From: Aurantibacter_A sp965215845
Lineage (GTDB): Bacteria > Bacteroidota > Bacteroidia > Flavobacteriales > Flavobacteriaceae
Length of the DNA stretch: 64,000 nucleotides
NCBI GenBank assembly: GCA_965215845.1
Contig: CBDCEL010000004.1
Span: 1,054,001 to 1,118,000, forward strand
Reading direction: 5' to 3'
This document shows, one piece after another, positions 35,011 to 44,228 of the stretch (position 1 is the first letter of the stretch; the number at the start of each line of letters is the position of its first letter). Made by a program: the position numbers and the translations under genes. The notes below the pieces were generated by a model. The model searched no databases, was not told the origin of the DNA, and was given only the letters and a program-made list of their open reading frames with translations.

Positions 35011-37026
35011 ATGCTTGAAGAGAAGGAACTTGATCAAGAAAAGACCGTGACCGAATCCGGATTGTCGGAAACGGAAACAAGAGCCGATGCCCAAGAGGAA
35101 AAGGTCGAAGCCGATAACGGCAAGGAAACTACTGCAGAGGAAAAAGGTGGAGGCCGGGAGGATGGCGAAGAAAAAGTTTTGGAAGAAATCGAGGAATCAA
35201 ATACCGAGGACGCCGAAGACACCGATAACCATCGCCGCCATCATATTCCGATTTTAGACTACCATTCAATGTCAATGGAGAATCTCGTGGGAGAACTTCA
35301 GCGCCTTGTCCGTAATGAAAAAGTACAGGCCATCAAGAAGCACGTAGATGGTATCAAACACGAATTTGACCGAAAGTTTCAGGAGTTCATAGAAACCAAA
35401 AAAGAAGAATTCATTGCCAGCGGAGGCAGTGAAATGGATTTTCGCTACAATTCAGTGACCAAAAGACAATTCAACGAAGTCTTTGGCGATTACCGTGAGA
35501 AACGCAACCAATATCACAAAAAACTCGAAAAACAGCTCAAGGAAAATCTAGCAAACCGACTGGAAATCATCGAACAGTTGAAGGGCCTGATCAATGTAGA
35601 GGAGGATATTAACAAAACATACAGGAACTTTCGCGAGCTGCAAGAAAATTGGCGCAATGCAGGCCCGGTACCGCGTAACAGTTACAATGATGTTTGGCGG
35701 ACTTATCATCACCATATAGAGATTTTTTACGACTTCCTTCACCTGAACAGGGAACTTCGTGACCTGGATTTCAAACACAATCTTGAAGAAAAACAAAAGT
35801 TGGTGGAACGAGCGGAAGCTCTGGTCAAGGAAAAAGACCTTAACAAGGCATTTCGCGAACTGCAAACATTGCATAAGCTTTGGAAGGAAGAAATAGGTCC
35901 TGTTGCCAAGGACCATCGAGAAGTCATTTGGGAGCGGTTCAGCAACGCCACCAAGGCAATGCACCAGCGAAGACAAGAGCATTACAAACAACTCGAATTA
36001 CAATACGAAAAGAACCTCGAGAAAAAAAATGAACTCATCGCTGAAATCAATTTAGTCTCGGCGAACGTGGCCGACAATCATAAATCGCTACAACGACAGA
36101 TCAAGCAAATCGAACAATTGCGAGATGCATTTTTTAAGGCAGGCAAAGTGCCCCAGAAAGTAAACGAAGAGACTTGGGCAAAATTCAAAGAAGCTGTTCG
36201 AGGGTTCAATCGTAGCAAGAATTCATTTTATAAAAATCTGAAAAAGGGCCAACAAGAAAATCTTAACAAAAAACGTGATCTGCTAAAAATCGCAGTCGCT
36301 TTAAAAGATAGCGAAGACTGGGATACTGCCACCCAAGAAATGAAACGCATTCAAGGTGAGTGGAAAAAAATTGGCCACGTACCCCGTAGATATTCAGATA
36401 AAATATGGAACGACTTTAAAAATGCCTGTAACCATTATTTCGACCGATTACATGCCTCAAAAAACACAGTACGTAAGGCAGAACATGAAAACCTTGAAAA
36501 GAAACTTGCCTGTCTTGAAAAACTAAAGCAATTTCAACTAAGTGGCAATCGAGAAAAAGACCTGGCTCAGGTAAAGACATTCATTGATGAATGGCGGTCA
36601 TATGGTCATGTGCCTTTCAAAAGAAAGAGTATCAACCAAAAGTTCAATAAGATAGTGGATGCTCTTTTTAAAAAGCTGAAGGTCGGTCATCAAGAGGCCG
36701 AACTGCTCAAATACGGCAATAAGATAAAAGAACTTGCAAAGGCCGATAATGAGTCGGCCATTAACAACGAGCGCACTTTCATTCAAAGAAAGATCGCGGA
36801 GAGTAAAAAAGAGCTTCGGCAACTCGAGACCAACATGCAGTTCTTTTCGAATGCCTCTGAGGACAGTCCCCTCGTAAAAGACGTTCTAAAAAACATCGAA
36901 TCGCATAAAGAGGCCCTTGCCACTTGGAATGCGAAGCTCAAGAAATTGAACATTATGGAAAATAAGCTGCACCGAGAGGCACAGCAAGCCGAAGAAACCA
37001 TGGCAGCATCTTCAGAAGAGGAATAG
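35011..37026 (+). CDS. DUF349 repeat protein
   Basis: The 671-aa protein begins with an acidic region of about 70 residues and continues with five DUF349 repeats, seen in the recurring pattern FRELQENWRNAGPVP, LHKLWKEEIGPV, EQLRDAFFKAGKVP, KRIQGEWKKIGHVP and IDEWRSYGHVPFKR. The repeats are long charged helices, so the whole is probably an extended rod. The last ~100 residues are coiled coil. The start is the ATG at 35011; the frame also opens at a GTG one codon earlier. Function of DUF349 is unknown; some relatives are nucleic-acid-associated, which is not shown here. Confidence 0.87.
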   Translation: MLEEKELDQEKTVTESGLSETETRADAQEEKVEADNGKETTAEEKGGGREDGEEKVLEEIEESNTEDAEDTDNHRRHHIPILDYHSMSMENLVGELQRLVRNEKVQAIKKHVDGIKHEFDRKFQEFIETKKEEFIASGGSEMDFRYNSVTKRQFNEVFGDYREKRNQYHKKLEKQLKENLANRLEIIEQLKGLINVEEDINKTYRNFRELQENWRNAGPVPRNSYNDVWRTYHHHIEIFYDFLHLNRELRDLDFKHNLEEKQKLVERAEALVKEKDLNKAFRELQTLHKLWKEEIGPVAKDHREVIWERFSNATKAMHQRRQEHYKQLELQYEKNLEKKNELIAEINLVSANVADNHKSLQRQIKQIEQLRDAFFKAGKVPQKVNEETWAKFKEAVRGFNRSKNSFYKNLKKGQQENLNKKRDLLKIAVALKDSEDWDTATQEMKRIQGEWKKIGHVPRRYSDKIWNDFKNACNHYFDRLHASKNTVRKAEHENLEKKLACLEKLKQFQLSGNREKDLAQVKTFIDEWRSYGHVPFKRKSINQKFNKIVDALFKKLKVGHQEAELLKYGNKIKELAKADNESAINNERTFIQRKIAESKKELRQLETNMQFFSNASEDSPLVKDVLKNIESHKEALATWNAKLKKLNIMENKLHREAQQAEETMAASSEEE

Positions 37027-37139
37027 TATTTCAGTTGATAGTCTATAAAACTGGCTTTTCTTAAGTGAAATTCGCTTAGTGGTTTTGCCTGTCACCTTGG
37101 CCTTTCGAAACGAATAATCTGAATTAAAAAAGAAATTGA

Positions 37140-38231
37140 ATGAAAAACGCGATCTATATTTTTTCAATCCTCTTGATTATTGCCTCCTGTAAAGAGAACT
37201 CCAAAAATCAATCACAGGAAAAAGGAGTTGTTGTTACCCTAGACAAAAGCTCAATAAAAAAAGTGGATGCCCATGTCCATTATCGCCATAATCGTGATTA
37301 TCTGCCCGAATTTTTTGAGGAGTGGAACATGCAAGGCATTTTGGTCGATGTCTCCTTGGCAGATTCGATTGGCATTAAAAGAAGTTGGGACGAATATATT
37401 GCCCTCGACCAGGCCAGGCCAGGCCTGTTTTGGCTATGTTCTTCGCTGATCGGCGTCGATATTGACTCGCCAGACTTTGTTCAACGGGAAATCGAGCGCC
37501 TAACCAAAGAGATAGAGCAAGGCGCCAAAATGGTCAAGGTCTGGAAGAACTTCGGTATGGTCACAAAGGATGCGAGTGGCAAATTTATTCAAATAGATGA
37601 TGAGCGACTACAACCTATTTGGGATTTTTTAAAAGATCAAAACATTCCGGTTATGGCCCATATCGGCGAACCTGTTCAGGCGTGGCGTCCGTTGGACGAC
37701 CCCAACAATCCGCATTATGGGTACTATACACGAAATCCGCAATACCATGCGTACCAACATTCTGAAATTCCACCTTACGAAACGATTATTTCGGCCCGTG
37801 ATAATTGGATCTCGAAAAACCCTGACCTCAAAATTCTCTGTGCCCATATGGGCAGCATGTCACACGATGTGGATATGATTGCGGAACGCCTCGATAAATT
37901 TAAAAATATGTATGTTGAACCCGCTGCCAGGTTTGGGGACCTAGCAGGTCAAGACTCCAAAAAGGTCAAGGCTTTTTTTGCAAAATTCCAAGATCGAATT
38001 ATGTTCGGCACTGATTTCGGCAACAATTTGCCACAAGATTCTTTATCGACCGACGAACTAAAAGAAGAACGTGATGAACTTAATGATGATTATACGCTGA
38101 GATGGAAATATTTGAGCGGTACCGATTCAGTTAAAATCAGGAATCAAAGAACGGCCGGTCTTGGCCTATCGAAAGAAATTCTTCAGAAGGTCTATTATCA
38201 AAATATGGCCGATTTTTTAAAAAGGGATTAG
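37140..38231 (+). CDS. Amidohydrolase-2 family lipoprotein
   Basis: A lipoprotein signal ends at LLIIASC, so the enzyme is exported and lipidated. The 363-aa body has the amidohydrolase TIM-barrel ligands: VDAHVHYRHNRDYLPEF for the first metal pair, MAHIGEPVQAW, LCAHMGSMSHDVDMIAERL and the final aspartate in MFGTDFGNNLP. Relatives include metal-dependent decarboxylases and hydrolases; the substrate is unknown. It is one of two exported amidohydrolases in the window; the other (25755-27479) belongs to a different subfamily. Confidence 0.85.
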   Translation: MKNAIYIFSILLIIASCKENSKNQSQEKGVVVTLDKSSIKKVDAHVHYRHNRDYLPEFFEEWNMQGILVDVSLADSIGIKRSWDEYIALDQARPGLFWLCSSLIGVDIDSPDFVQREIERLTKEIEQGAKMVKVWKNFGMVTKDASGKFIQIDDERLQPIWDFLKDQNIPVMAHIGEPVQAWRPLDDPNNPHYGYYTRNPQYHAYQHSEIPPYETIISARDNWISKNPDLKILCAHMGSMSHDVDMIAERLDKFKNMYVEPAARFGDLAGQDSKKVKAFFAKFQDRIMFGTDFGNNLPQDSLSTDELKEERDELNDDYTLRWKYLSGTDSVKIRNQRTAGLGLSKEILQKVYYQNMADFLKRD

Positions 38232-38327
38232 TGTTTTAGAATGACATCGACCAAATTAGGGCTTCAAGTAAAATTGGGCAGAGTTATGTTTGACCCAATA
38301 GTTATGTTACGTTAGAACGAACACTTA

Positions 38328-38897
38328 ATGGCCGGCGAATATTATAAAACCAAAGAATCTGTAGAAGAATATATCAAACTGGCCAAAGGTGTCAATGGAA
38401 AAAACTTGATCGAACGGCTTGAACAAGTTTTACCACATAATTCAATGGTGCTCGAAATTGGCTCCGGCCCTGGAACGGATTGGAAAATACTGAACGAACT
38501 CTATAATGTCATTGGCTCAGATAACTCGACTAAATTTCTTAAGCATCTGATGGACGAAAATCCAAAAGGAAAATTTCTTGAATTGGACGCAATTACACTT
38601 GAAACCAAAAAAAGGTTTGATGGAATTTATTCAAACAAGGTACTGCACCATCTGAAAGATAATGAATTGACGAGTTCCGTAAAAAGCCAACATAAGATCT
38701 TAAATCCGAATGGAGTAGTATGCCATTCTTTTTGGAAAGGAAGGGGTTCTGAAATTTTTAAAGGTCTATTTGTAAATTATCATACCGAATCGACGATCAA
38801 AAAAAAATTTCAGAAATACTTTGAGGTTCTATCAATGGAACGTTACAAAGAATTTGAAGACAACGATTCCCTTCTATTGATCGGAAAGAAAAAATAA
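38328..38897 (+). CDS. Class I SAM-dependent methyltransferase
   Basis: The 189-aa protein has the SAM-binding motif I VLEIGSGPGTDWKIL, an acidic residue in VIGSDNS, and FDGIYSNKVLHHLKDNELTS, the usual post-motif segment. It is cytoplasmic with no extra domain. Substrate unknown. It stands alone, in a stretch of short, unrelated genes. A TTTG (38289-38292), 15 nt and TACGTTAG upstream is a weak promoter match. Confidence 0.82.
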   Translation: MAGEYYKTKESVEEYIKLAKGVNGKNLIERLEQVLPHNSMVLEIGSGPGTDWKILNELYNVIGSDNSTKFLKHLMDENPKGKFLELDAITLETKKRFDGIYSNKVLHHLKDNELTSSVKSQHKILNPNGVVCHSFWKGRGSEIFKGLFVNYHTESTIKKKFQKYFEVLSMERYKEFEDNDSLLLIGKKK

Positions 38898-39015
38898 TGC
38901 CTTAACACTAGACATAGTTTCCAATAGTTTATTTGAACTCTTTCCTGCAAGAAATACTTGAAACACCGGAAGTAAATTGGGCCGGCCTGAAATTGAAAAA
39001 ATATAATTTTCTGCA

Positions 39016-39468
39016 ATGATAAAGTATGCACATACAAATATTGTAAGTACCAATTGGAAAGATCTTGCTACGTTTTATGTAAAGACTTTCAACTGCAAAA
39101 TTGTTCCCCCGATAAGAAATCAATCTGGGGAATGGCTGGAAAAAGGAACCGGATTGGAAAATGCCGAATTGGAAGGAGCCCATCTATTACTTCCAGGATA
39201 CGGTGAAAAAGGCCCAACCCTTGAAATTTATCAATACACCAATATTGAAAATCAAGCAGCTATACTACCAAACAAAAGAGGGTACGGCCATATTGCGTTC
39301 GAGGTAGATAATGTAGCCGAAATTCTTCGGTCCCTAGAGTTGAATGGTGGCAAAAGATTTGGGAAAATCACAAGAAGAACAATAAGTGACGTCGGTGAAA
39401 TAACTTTTGTTTATGCAAGAGACCCCGAAGGAAATTTAATCGAATTACAAAGTTGGAAAGCCGACTGA
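39016..39468 (+). CDS. VOC (glyoxalase/dioxygenase-like) family protein
   Basis: The 150-aa protein has the beta-alpha-beta-beta-beta halves of the VOC superfamily: YAHTNIVSTNWKDLATFYVK at the start and GYGHIAFEVDNVAEILRSL with DPEGNLIELQSW at the end. H6 and E144-type positions could bind metal. Function cannot be set beyond the fold; relatives include glyoxalases and fosfomycin-type resistance proteins. Immediately downstream lies the first half of a second, broken VOC gene. Confidence 0.82.
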   Translation: MIKYAHTNIVSTNWKDLATFYVKTFNCKIVPPIRNQSGEWLEKGTGLENAELEGAHLLLPGYGEKGPTLEIYQYTNIENQAAILPNKRGYGHIAFEVDNVAEILRSLELNGGKRFGKITRRTISDVGEITFVYARDPEGNLIELQSWKAD

Positions 39469-39470
39469 TT

Positions 39471-39578
39471 TGGTTTTTTTGTCCAAAAATCCTTGCCCTC
39501 TATAAAGGCATCCTAGCGATGGGTTCAGCCATTGGAGAAAATAATCATGACCAAGGTGTATATAAGGGGTTCACATTG
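39471..39578 (+). pseudogene. N-terminal-side fragment of a broken VOC-family gene
   Basis: In the frame of the ATG at 39519 the DNA encodes ILALYKGILAMGSAIGENN followed by HDQGVYKGFTL. This matches the middle of VOC proteins of the type LALYxRxELAxDAG...GFxGITLAYNV. It stops matching exactly at the TTG codon 39576-39578, where the sequence becomes unrelated. The missing continuation is found after the FGE-fold gene at 40460. Confidence 0.6.
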
Positions 39579-39623
39579 GAGTGGAGATCATATAGTGCGA
39601 CGCATTTAACGAATTGATTGTAA

Positions 39624-40451
39624 ATGGCAATTTGCAGAGTTTCTTTTCTATTAATGGTGCTGATTGCCTTTGGTCTTTTAGGTTGTACCAAAAACTCTAC
39701 AACGATATTAAAGGAGCCTTTACTGGGAATGGAGTTCGTTCATATCCCAAAAGGAACTTTTCAAATGGGAGATCTTGAAATTGCCGGCACTTCGTATTTG
39801 AAATCAACACGCAAAGTTCATATATCGAAAGGTTTTTGGTTGGGAAAGACCGAAGTAACCCAACGGCAATGGTCAGAAGTAATGGGCACCAACGAAATTC
39901 ATCCCGAAAAACCGTCGCCATTTCGGAATGAACATCCTGATTATCCAATTGTTAGCGTTTCGTATTACGACATAGAAAAATTTCTAGATCGTCTGAATGA
40001 ATTATCGAACGGATATCAGTTTAGGCTTCCCACTGAAGCCGAATGGGAATATGCCTGTAGGGCAACCACTACAACTCCATTCCACTACGGATCAAAGCTC
40101 AGCGACACCTTGGCGAACTATAATTCCCAAATTGCATCTGAATACTCGACTTTGGGCATTTATCCGGGTCACCCCAAACCTGTCGGAAAGTATCCGCCCA
40201 ACAAGTGGGGATTATACGATATGCATGGCAATGTTTGGGAATGGGTGAGCGATTGGTACGCCCCCTTGTCAACGGAGATAGTTAGAGACCCGAAAGGACC
40301 TCTACATGGAAATGAAAAGGTAATACGGGGTGGCAGTTGGTATTTTGGCGCCGAAAATGCGAAATCTGCATATCGCAGAACCCATGACCCTCGACTGTGG
40401 GGGTTTTCAATTGGGTTCAGGTTGGTTTGTGAAAAAAGAACCAGCCTTTAA
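39624..40451 (+). CDS. FGE-sulfatase-fold lipoprotein (SUMF1-like), no catalytic cysteine pair
   Basis: The 275-aa protein begins with a lipoprotein signal (VLIAFGLLGC) and has the formylglycine-generating-enzyme fold: GMEFVHIPKGTFQMG, FWLGKTEVTQRQWSEVMG, FRLPTEAEWEYACRATTT, NKWGLYDMHGNVWEWVSDWY and VIRGGSWYFGAENAKSAYRR. True FGE enzymes need a copper-binding cysteine pair in this last block; here the position reads NAKSAYRR, so it probably does not make formylglycine. Related lipoproteins act as structural or binding proteins. The gene sits between the two halves of a broken VOC gene. Confidence 0.86.
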   Translation: MAICRVSFLLMVLIAFGLLGCTKNSTTILKEPLLGMEFVHIPKGTFQMGDLEIAGTSYLKSTRKVHISKGFWLGKTEVTQRQWSEVMGTNEIHPEKPSPFRNEHPDYPIVSVSYYDIEKFLDRLNELSNGYQFRLPTEAEWEYACRATTTTPFHYGSKLSDTLANYNSQIASEYSTLGIYPGHPKPVGKYPPNKWGLYDMHGNVWEWVSDWYAPLSTEIVRDPKGPLHGNEKVIRGGSWYFGAENAKSAYRRTHDPRLWGFSIGFRLVCEKRTSL

Positions 40452-40459
40452 AAATTGAT

Positions 40460-40629
40460 TTGGCCCACAATGTAAAGACTGAAAAGGAAGTTGCCACGGT
40501 TTTGAACCAGGCGGTCAAAGCTGGGCCAAATTGATGAAGAAATCGCAAAACGCCGATTGGGGCGGTTTTCATGGATATTTTTCAGGCCCTGGGTCACTTA
40601 TGGAATTCGCTCAATTGGGTCGGGCCTGA
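40460..40629 (+). pseudogene. C-terminal-side fragment of the broken VOC-family gene
   Basis: From the TTG at 40460 the DNA encodes LAHNVKTEKEVATVLNQAVK followed by AGPN and a TGA stop at 40532-40534. After a frame change the code resumes at 40537 with KKSQNADWGGFHGYFSGPGS followed by LMEFAQLG. This is the standard C-terminal half of VOC proteins (HNV..EEV...AEKAG...WGGYxGYFxDPxGxLWE). A frameshift plus stop show it is not functional. It continues the fragment at 39471-39578. Confidence 0.65.
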
Positions 40630-40701
40630 AGATTGAACTCTTTCGAATCAAAGAGAGGTCGCATCAAAATGGTTTCCTCAAAAGGCCTTTAGTCGGTTAT
40701 C

Positions 40702-41382
40702 TTAAGGTGTGCTACTGCTTACTTGCAATAACTTGCCATTGTACAATTTGTTTCCGGTCAATGAGAAATCTTTGATATAGCTGGCCATTTCAGCTGCGCT
40801 GCTCGGTGCTTGATATCCCGGAAAGGCTTCTTCAAGCATTTCCGTCTGAACGGCTCCCAGGGCCAATACATTAAATGATGGACCGGTCTCCTTGAACTCT
40901 TCGGCCCAAAGTTCCGTCAAGTTGATTACAGCTGCCTTACTTGAGCTATAGGCAGACAAGCCCGGGAATTTCATACTGCCCTGCACCCCACCCATCGAAC
41001 TAATGGTAACAACATGGCCCTCTTTTGACATTTTTGGTACAACGGTTTTAGTTACTTCGACAACACCATATACGTTCACCTTATAAACTTCCTCGAACTC
41101 TTTGGAACTGGTTTCCAAAAAGGGTTTGTGCAAAAGCCTTCCTGCATTGTTGATCAGAATATCGACTTTGTCCCAGTTAGTTTCCAGGAAATCTGCAAGT
41201 TTAACTAAGTCTTCGCCAGCCGATAGATCAAACGGAAAAGATGAAATATTGCCATGATCAAGGTTCTTGATCGCTGTATCATTCCTTGAAAGGGCAAGCA
41301 CTTGATGGCCCTCCTCGGCGAACAGTTTTGCTAATTCAAATCCGATGCCGCGACTGGTACCGGTAATGATTACATTGGCCAT
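40702..41382 (-). CDS. SDR-family NAD(P)-dependent oxidoreductase
   Basis: The 226-aa short-chain dehydrogenase has TGTSRGIG at 7-14 for the cofactor, NNAGR near 78-82, the catalytic serine in TISSMGGV and Y145/K149 in LSAYSSSKAAV. Substrate unknown; the lack of an extended C-terminus fits the classical SDR group, including sepiapterin-reductase-like enzymes. It follows the M28 peptidase gene immediately (the stop codon of one abuts the start of the other), so the two are probably cotranscribed. Confidence 0.87.
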   Translation of the reverse strand: MANVIITGTSRGIGFELAKLFAEEGHQVLALSRNDTAIKNLDHGNISSFPFDLSAGEDLVKLADFLETNWDKVDILINNAGRLLHKPFLETSSKEFEEVYKVNVYGVVEVTKTVVPKMSKEGHVVTISSMGGVQGSMKFPGLSAYSSSKAAVINLTELWAEEFKETGPSFNVLALGAVQTEMLEEAFPGYQAPSSAAEMASYIKDFSLTGNKLYNGKLLQVSSSTP

Positions 41383-42444
41383 TTAGTTGAATTTTATTTC
41401 TTTGGTAGATGCATTGACAATACCCTGCACCGCGGGTATCAAACGATTTACGACCTCTGCCATATGTTCGAAATCCATGATGTCGGCTTCGTCCCCAACC
41501 TGATGATAGTGATTGAAATTTGTAAAGTCAAATGTGCAAAATGTCTGCGAAGGAACATTGAATTCCATGTGAAACGGATAATTGTCCGAACGTTGAAAAA
41601 GACTCATCTTTGCCGCCGTGGGCAGAAATCCGATGAGATTCTCACCGGCATGTCGATTTGCGACTTCCGCCAGGTTGGTTTTTTCGTAACCGGTTACGTA
41701 CATAAAATAATCTTTGTCTTTCAAGGGTACGCCAACCATCTCGAAATTGAGCATTGCATACAGGTTTAGACCCTCGGCCTTCAATTTTTTTGCCAAATGC
41801 GCCGACCCCAACAATCCTTTTTCCTCGGCACTGAATAATGCGAAAATCACACTGCGTTTGTTGTTCTTTGAATTACCGAAGTACCTTGCCAATTCCATTA
41901 CCGTTGTGGTCCCTGAAGCATTATCATTGGCGCCATTGGCGATGGTATCATTTCCCACGGGCTTTGCCGTACCGATATGATCGTAATGGGCCCCAATTAC
42001 CACAAACTCGTTTTTCAATCGGTCATCATTGCCTTCAAGAAAGCCGACCACGTTGTAGGCCGTGCCCTGAAAATTGGAAAGGGTGTCTTTATAGGAAGAA
42101 AAATAGGGGGCAACACCGTTTTCCTTGAATGTATACTCGATCATATTGGCTGCTTTTTCGATGCCTTCGGTACCGGCCTCGCGACCCTTGAGTTCATCTG
42201 AAGCCAGAAAAGTGATAATCTTTCCAACGCCATCGGCATTTGAAAAGACTATTGGGGCAACCGAAGATTTGGCCTTAACTATTGCTTTATCTTCTTCCGA
42301 TGGTGTCGCAGTCGATTCTACCGCTTCTTCTTTCACTCCATCGGTGTTGGCCGTGGGTATATTGTTCGGGTCGGTAGTTCTGATTTTAGTGGCGCCACAG
42401 CTTAAAAGAAGTAGCACCAAGAAGGCTCCAAGCAATTTCTTCAT
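41383..42444 (-). CDS. M28-family zinc metallopeptidase, lipoprotein
   Basis: A lipoprotein signal ends at LLLLSC, so the enzyme is exported. The ~353-aa body has the M28 metal ligands: HYDHIG, ANGANDNASGTTTVMELA, SAEEKGLLGS with catalytic and metal-binding glutamates, and NFNHYHQVGDEAD near the end. It should be an aminopeptidase or carboxypeptidase in the envelope. The frame opens at 42474, but that start lies inside the terminator hairpin, so ATG 42444 is used (42453 is also possible). Confidence 0.9.
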   Translation of the reverse strand: MKKLLGAFLVLLLLSCGATKIRTTDPNNIPTANTDGVKEEAVESTATPSEEDKAIVKAKSSVAPIVFSNADGVGKIITFLASDELKGREAGTEGIEKAANMIEYTFKENGVAPYFSSYKDTLSNFQGTAYNVVGFLEGNDDRLKNEFVVIGAHYDHIGTAKPVGNDTIANGANDNASGTTTVMELARYFGNSKNNKRSVIFALFSAEEKGLLGSAHLAKKLKAEGLNLYAMLNFEMVGVPLKDKDYFMYVTGYEKTNLAEVANRHAGENLIGFLPTAAKMSLFQRSDNYPFHMEFNVPSQTFCTFDFTNFNHYHQVGDEADIMDFEHMAEVVNRLIPAVQGIVNASTKEIKFN

Positions 42445-42461
42445 AGTGTTCATATTATAAA

Positions 42462-42508
42462 AACCCGTCGGCAAATCTGTTCAGTTATTCTGGATTTGCC
42501 GACGGGTT
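42462..42508 (-). terminator. Terminator hairpin after pdhC
   Basis: A perfect 16-bp stem, AACCCGTCGGCAAATC (42462-42477) with its complement (42493-42508) and a 15-nt loop, lies 37 bp after the pdhC stop codon. On the minus strand only a short T-run follows, so it may be a partial terminator or a stabilising hairpin. Confidence 0.7.
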
Positions 42509-42545
42509 CTTAAAATTTGATATTTCATGATTTTGTGAATGAAGG

Positions 42546-44225
42546 CTACGCCAACATCGTCACGGGATTTTCCAGATATGACCTAAGGGTCAATAAAAAC
42601 TGCGCGCCCGAGGCGCCATCGACCGTTCTATGGTCACATGCCAAGGTAACCTTCATCGTCTTTCCAACGACTATTTCGCCACTTCGCACAACGGGTTTCT
42701 CGATAATCGCGCCAACTGACAAAATCGCCGAGTTGGGCTGATTGATAATCGAGGTAAACTCGGCTATACCGAACATTCCCAAATTGGACACAGTAAAGGT
42801 ACTGCCTTCCATTTCTGCCGGCGTCAGTTTTTTGATTCGCGCCCTTCCGGCCAAATCTTTTACCGAAGCACCAATCTGTGTCAAACTCATTTGATCTGTA
42901 AACTTCAACACCGGAACGACCAGGCCGTCGTCAACGGCAACCGCCACCCCAACATGTACATGATGGTTGTATTTGGTAGTATCACCATTCCATGTAGTGT
43001 TCACCTGCGGATGTTTTTTTAGCGCCATCGCACATGCCTTCACCACCATATCGTTGAATGAAACCTTGGTATCGGGCAAATCATTGATCTGCAATCGAGA
43101 TTTCCAGGCATTGTCCATATCAACCTCGATGGTCAGATAATAATGTGGTGCCGAGAACTTCGATTCGCTCAAGCGCTTGGCAATGGTTTTGCGCATTTGC
43201 GAATTCTTCACCTCTTCTGAACCCTCTTGACCTACGGGTAGACCAATGGGCGTTGCCCCAACAGCACTCGAGGCCGATACTTCTTGAGTCGCCTGAACAG
43301 CTTCTACCGATGTTTCGGTAGGTCTATAGTTTTCAATATCCTTTTTGACAATTCTACCGTTATCACCGCTACCTCTTACACTTGCTAAATCAATACCCTT
43401 GTCGGCCGCCATTTTCTTGGCCAATGGCGAAGCAAAAATCCTTTGCCCATCGCCAGTAACAACAGGCTGTGAAGAAGTACTTTCAGTTTCTACAGGCGAT
43501 GTCTCGGTAATTTCTTTCGTTTTTTCTTCGGATGTGATTTCAACGGAACCTCCGGCACTTAAAACGGCTTCAACATCGGTGCCCTCAGGGCCAATAATCG
43601 CCAAGACTTCGTCCACAGGTGCAGATTCTCCTTCTTGAATACCAATGTGAAGTAATGTTCCCGAATAAAAAGATTCGAATTCCATAGTGGCCTTATCGGT
43701 CTCTATCTCGGCAAGAATATCACCTTCCTCGATCGTATCACCAATTTTCTTTAACCATGAAGCCACGGTTCCTTCTTCCATTGTATCACTCAAACGCGGC
43801 ATTTTGATAATCTCCACCCCATCAGGGATTTCAGCGGGAGGCGATTGGTGGGCGGATGCCCCTGATGCCTCGGTGACCCCATTTTGTTCGACCACCTCTG
43901 ATTGCACTTCTTTCGTTTCCCCGTCGGCGGTTTCAGAAGATGCACTAGAGCCTGATGAGCCATTGAGTAAAGCTGAAATATCCTCTCCTTCGGCTCCGAT
44001 AATTGCCAATAAGGTATCAACAGGCGCGCCATCTCCTTCCTCGATTCCGATATGCAAAAGGGTACCTTCATGAAAAGATTCGAATTCCATGGTTGCCTTG
44101 TCAGTTTCGATTTCAGCCAGTATATCGCCTTCCTCTACCTTATCCCCTACTTTCTTCAACCATTTGGCTACGGTACCTTCTTCCATGGTATCGCTCAAGC
44201 GAGGCATATTGATTACTTCCGCCAT
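42546..44225 (-). CDS. pdhC: Pyruvate dehydrogenase E2 (dihydrolipoamide acetyltransferase), two lipoyl domains
   Basis: E2 accepts the acetyl group on lipoyl-lysine and transfers it to CoA. The 559-aa protein has two lipoyl domains (about 5-85 and 139-220, lipoylated K43 and K178 in IETDKATMEFESF), a peripheral-subunit-binding domain at 262-300 (FASPLAKKMAADKGIDL) and the catalytic domain with H532 and D536 in ACDHRTVDGASGAQFL. It follows pdhA with a 3-bp gap; pdhB is elsewhere in the window. The linkers are alanine- and glutamate-rich, as usual for E2. Confidence 0.95.
   Translation of the reverse strand: MAEVINMPRLSDTMEEGTVAKWLKKVGDKVEEGDILAEIETDKATMEFESFHEGTLLHIGIEEGDGAPVDTLLAIIGAEGEDISALLNGSSGSSASSETADGETKEVQSEVVEQNGVTEASGASAHQSPPAEIPDGVEIIKMPRLSDTMEEGTVASWLKKIGDTIEEGDILAEIETDKATMEFESFYSGTLLHIGIQEGESAPVDEVLAIIGPEGTDVEAVLSAGGSVEITSEEKTKEITETSPVETESTSSQPVVTGDGQRIFASPLAKKMAADKGIDLASVRGSGDNGRIVKKDIENYRPTETSVEAVQATQEVSASSAVGATPIGLPVGQEGSEEVKNSQMRKTIAKRLSESKFSAPHYYLTIEVDMDNAWKSRLQINDLPDTKVSFNDMVVKACAMALKKHPQVNTTWNGDTTKYNHHVHVGVAVAVDDGLVVPVLKFTDQMSLTQIGASVKDLAGRARIKKLTPAEMEGSTFTVSNLGMFGIAEFTSIINQPNSAILSVGAIIEKPVVRSGEIVVGKTMKVTLACDHRTVDGASGAQFLLTLRSYLENPVTMLA
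43578..44207 (-). repeat. Internal duplication encoding the two lipoyl domains of pdhC
   Basis: The stretches 43980-44207 and 43578-43805 encode residues 7-82 and 141-216, which are near-identical over the lipoyl core (MPRLSDTMEEGTV, GDILAEIETDKATMEFESF). They are a direct repeat within the gene and could recombine. Confidence 0.85.
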
Positions 44226-44228
44226 CTC

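Noticed and set aside
39519..39617. A separate small gene of 32 codons
   Set aside because: The first 20 codons match the middle of a VOC protein and the remainder is unrelated, so it is a gene fragment rather than a small gene.
39624..40451. A true formylglycine-generating enzyme
   Set aside because: The C-terminal block lacks the cysteine pair, and no sulfatase gene of the formylglycine type lies near.
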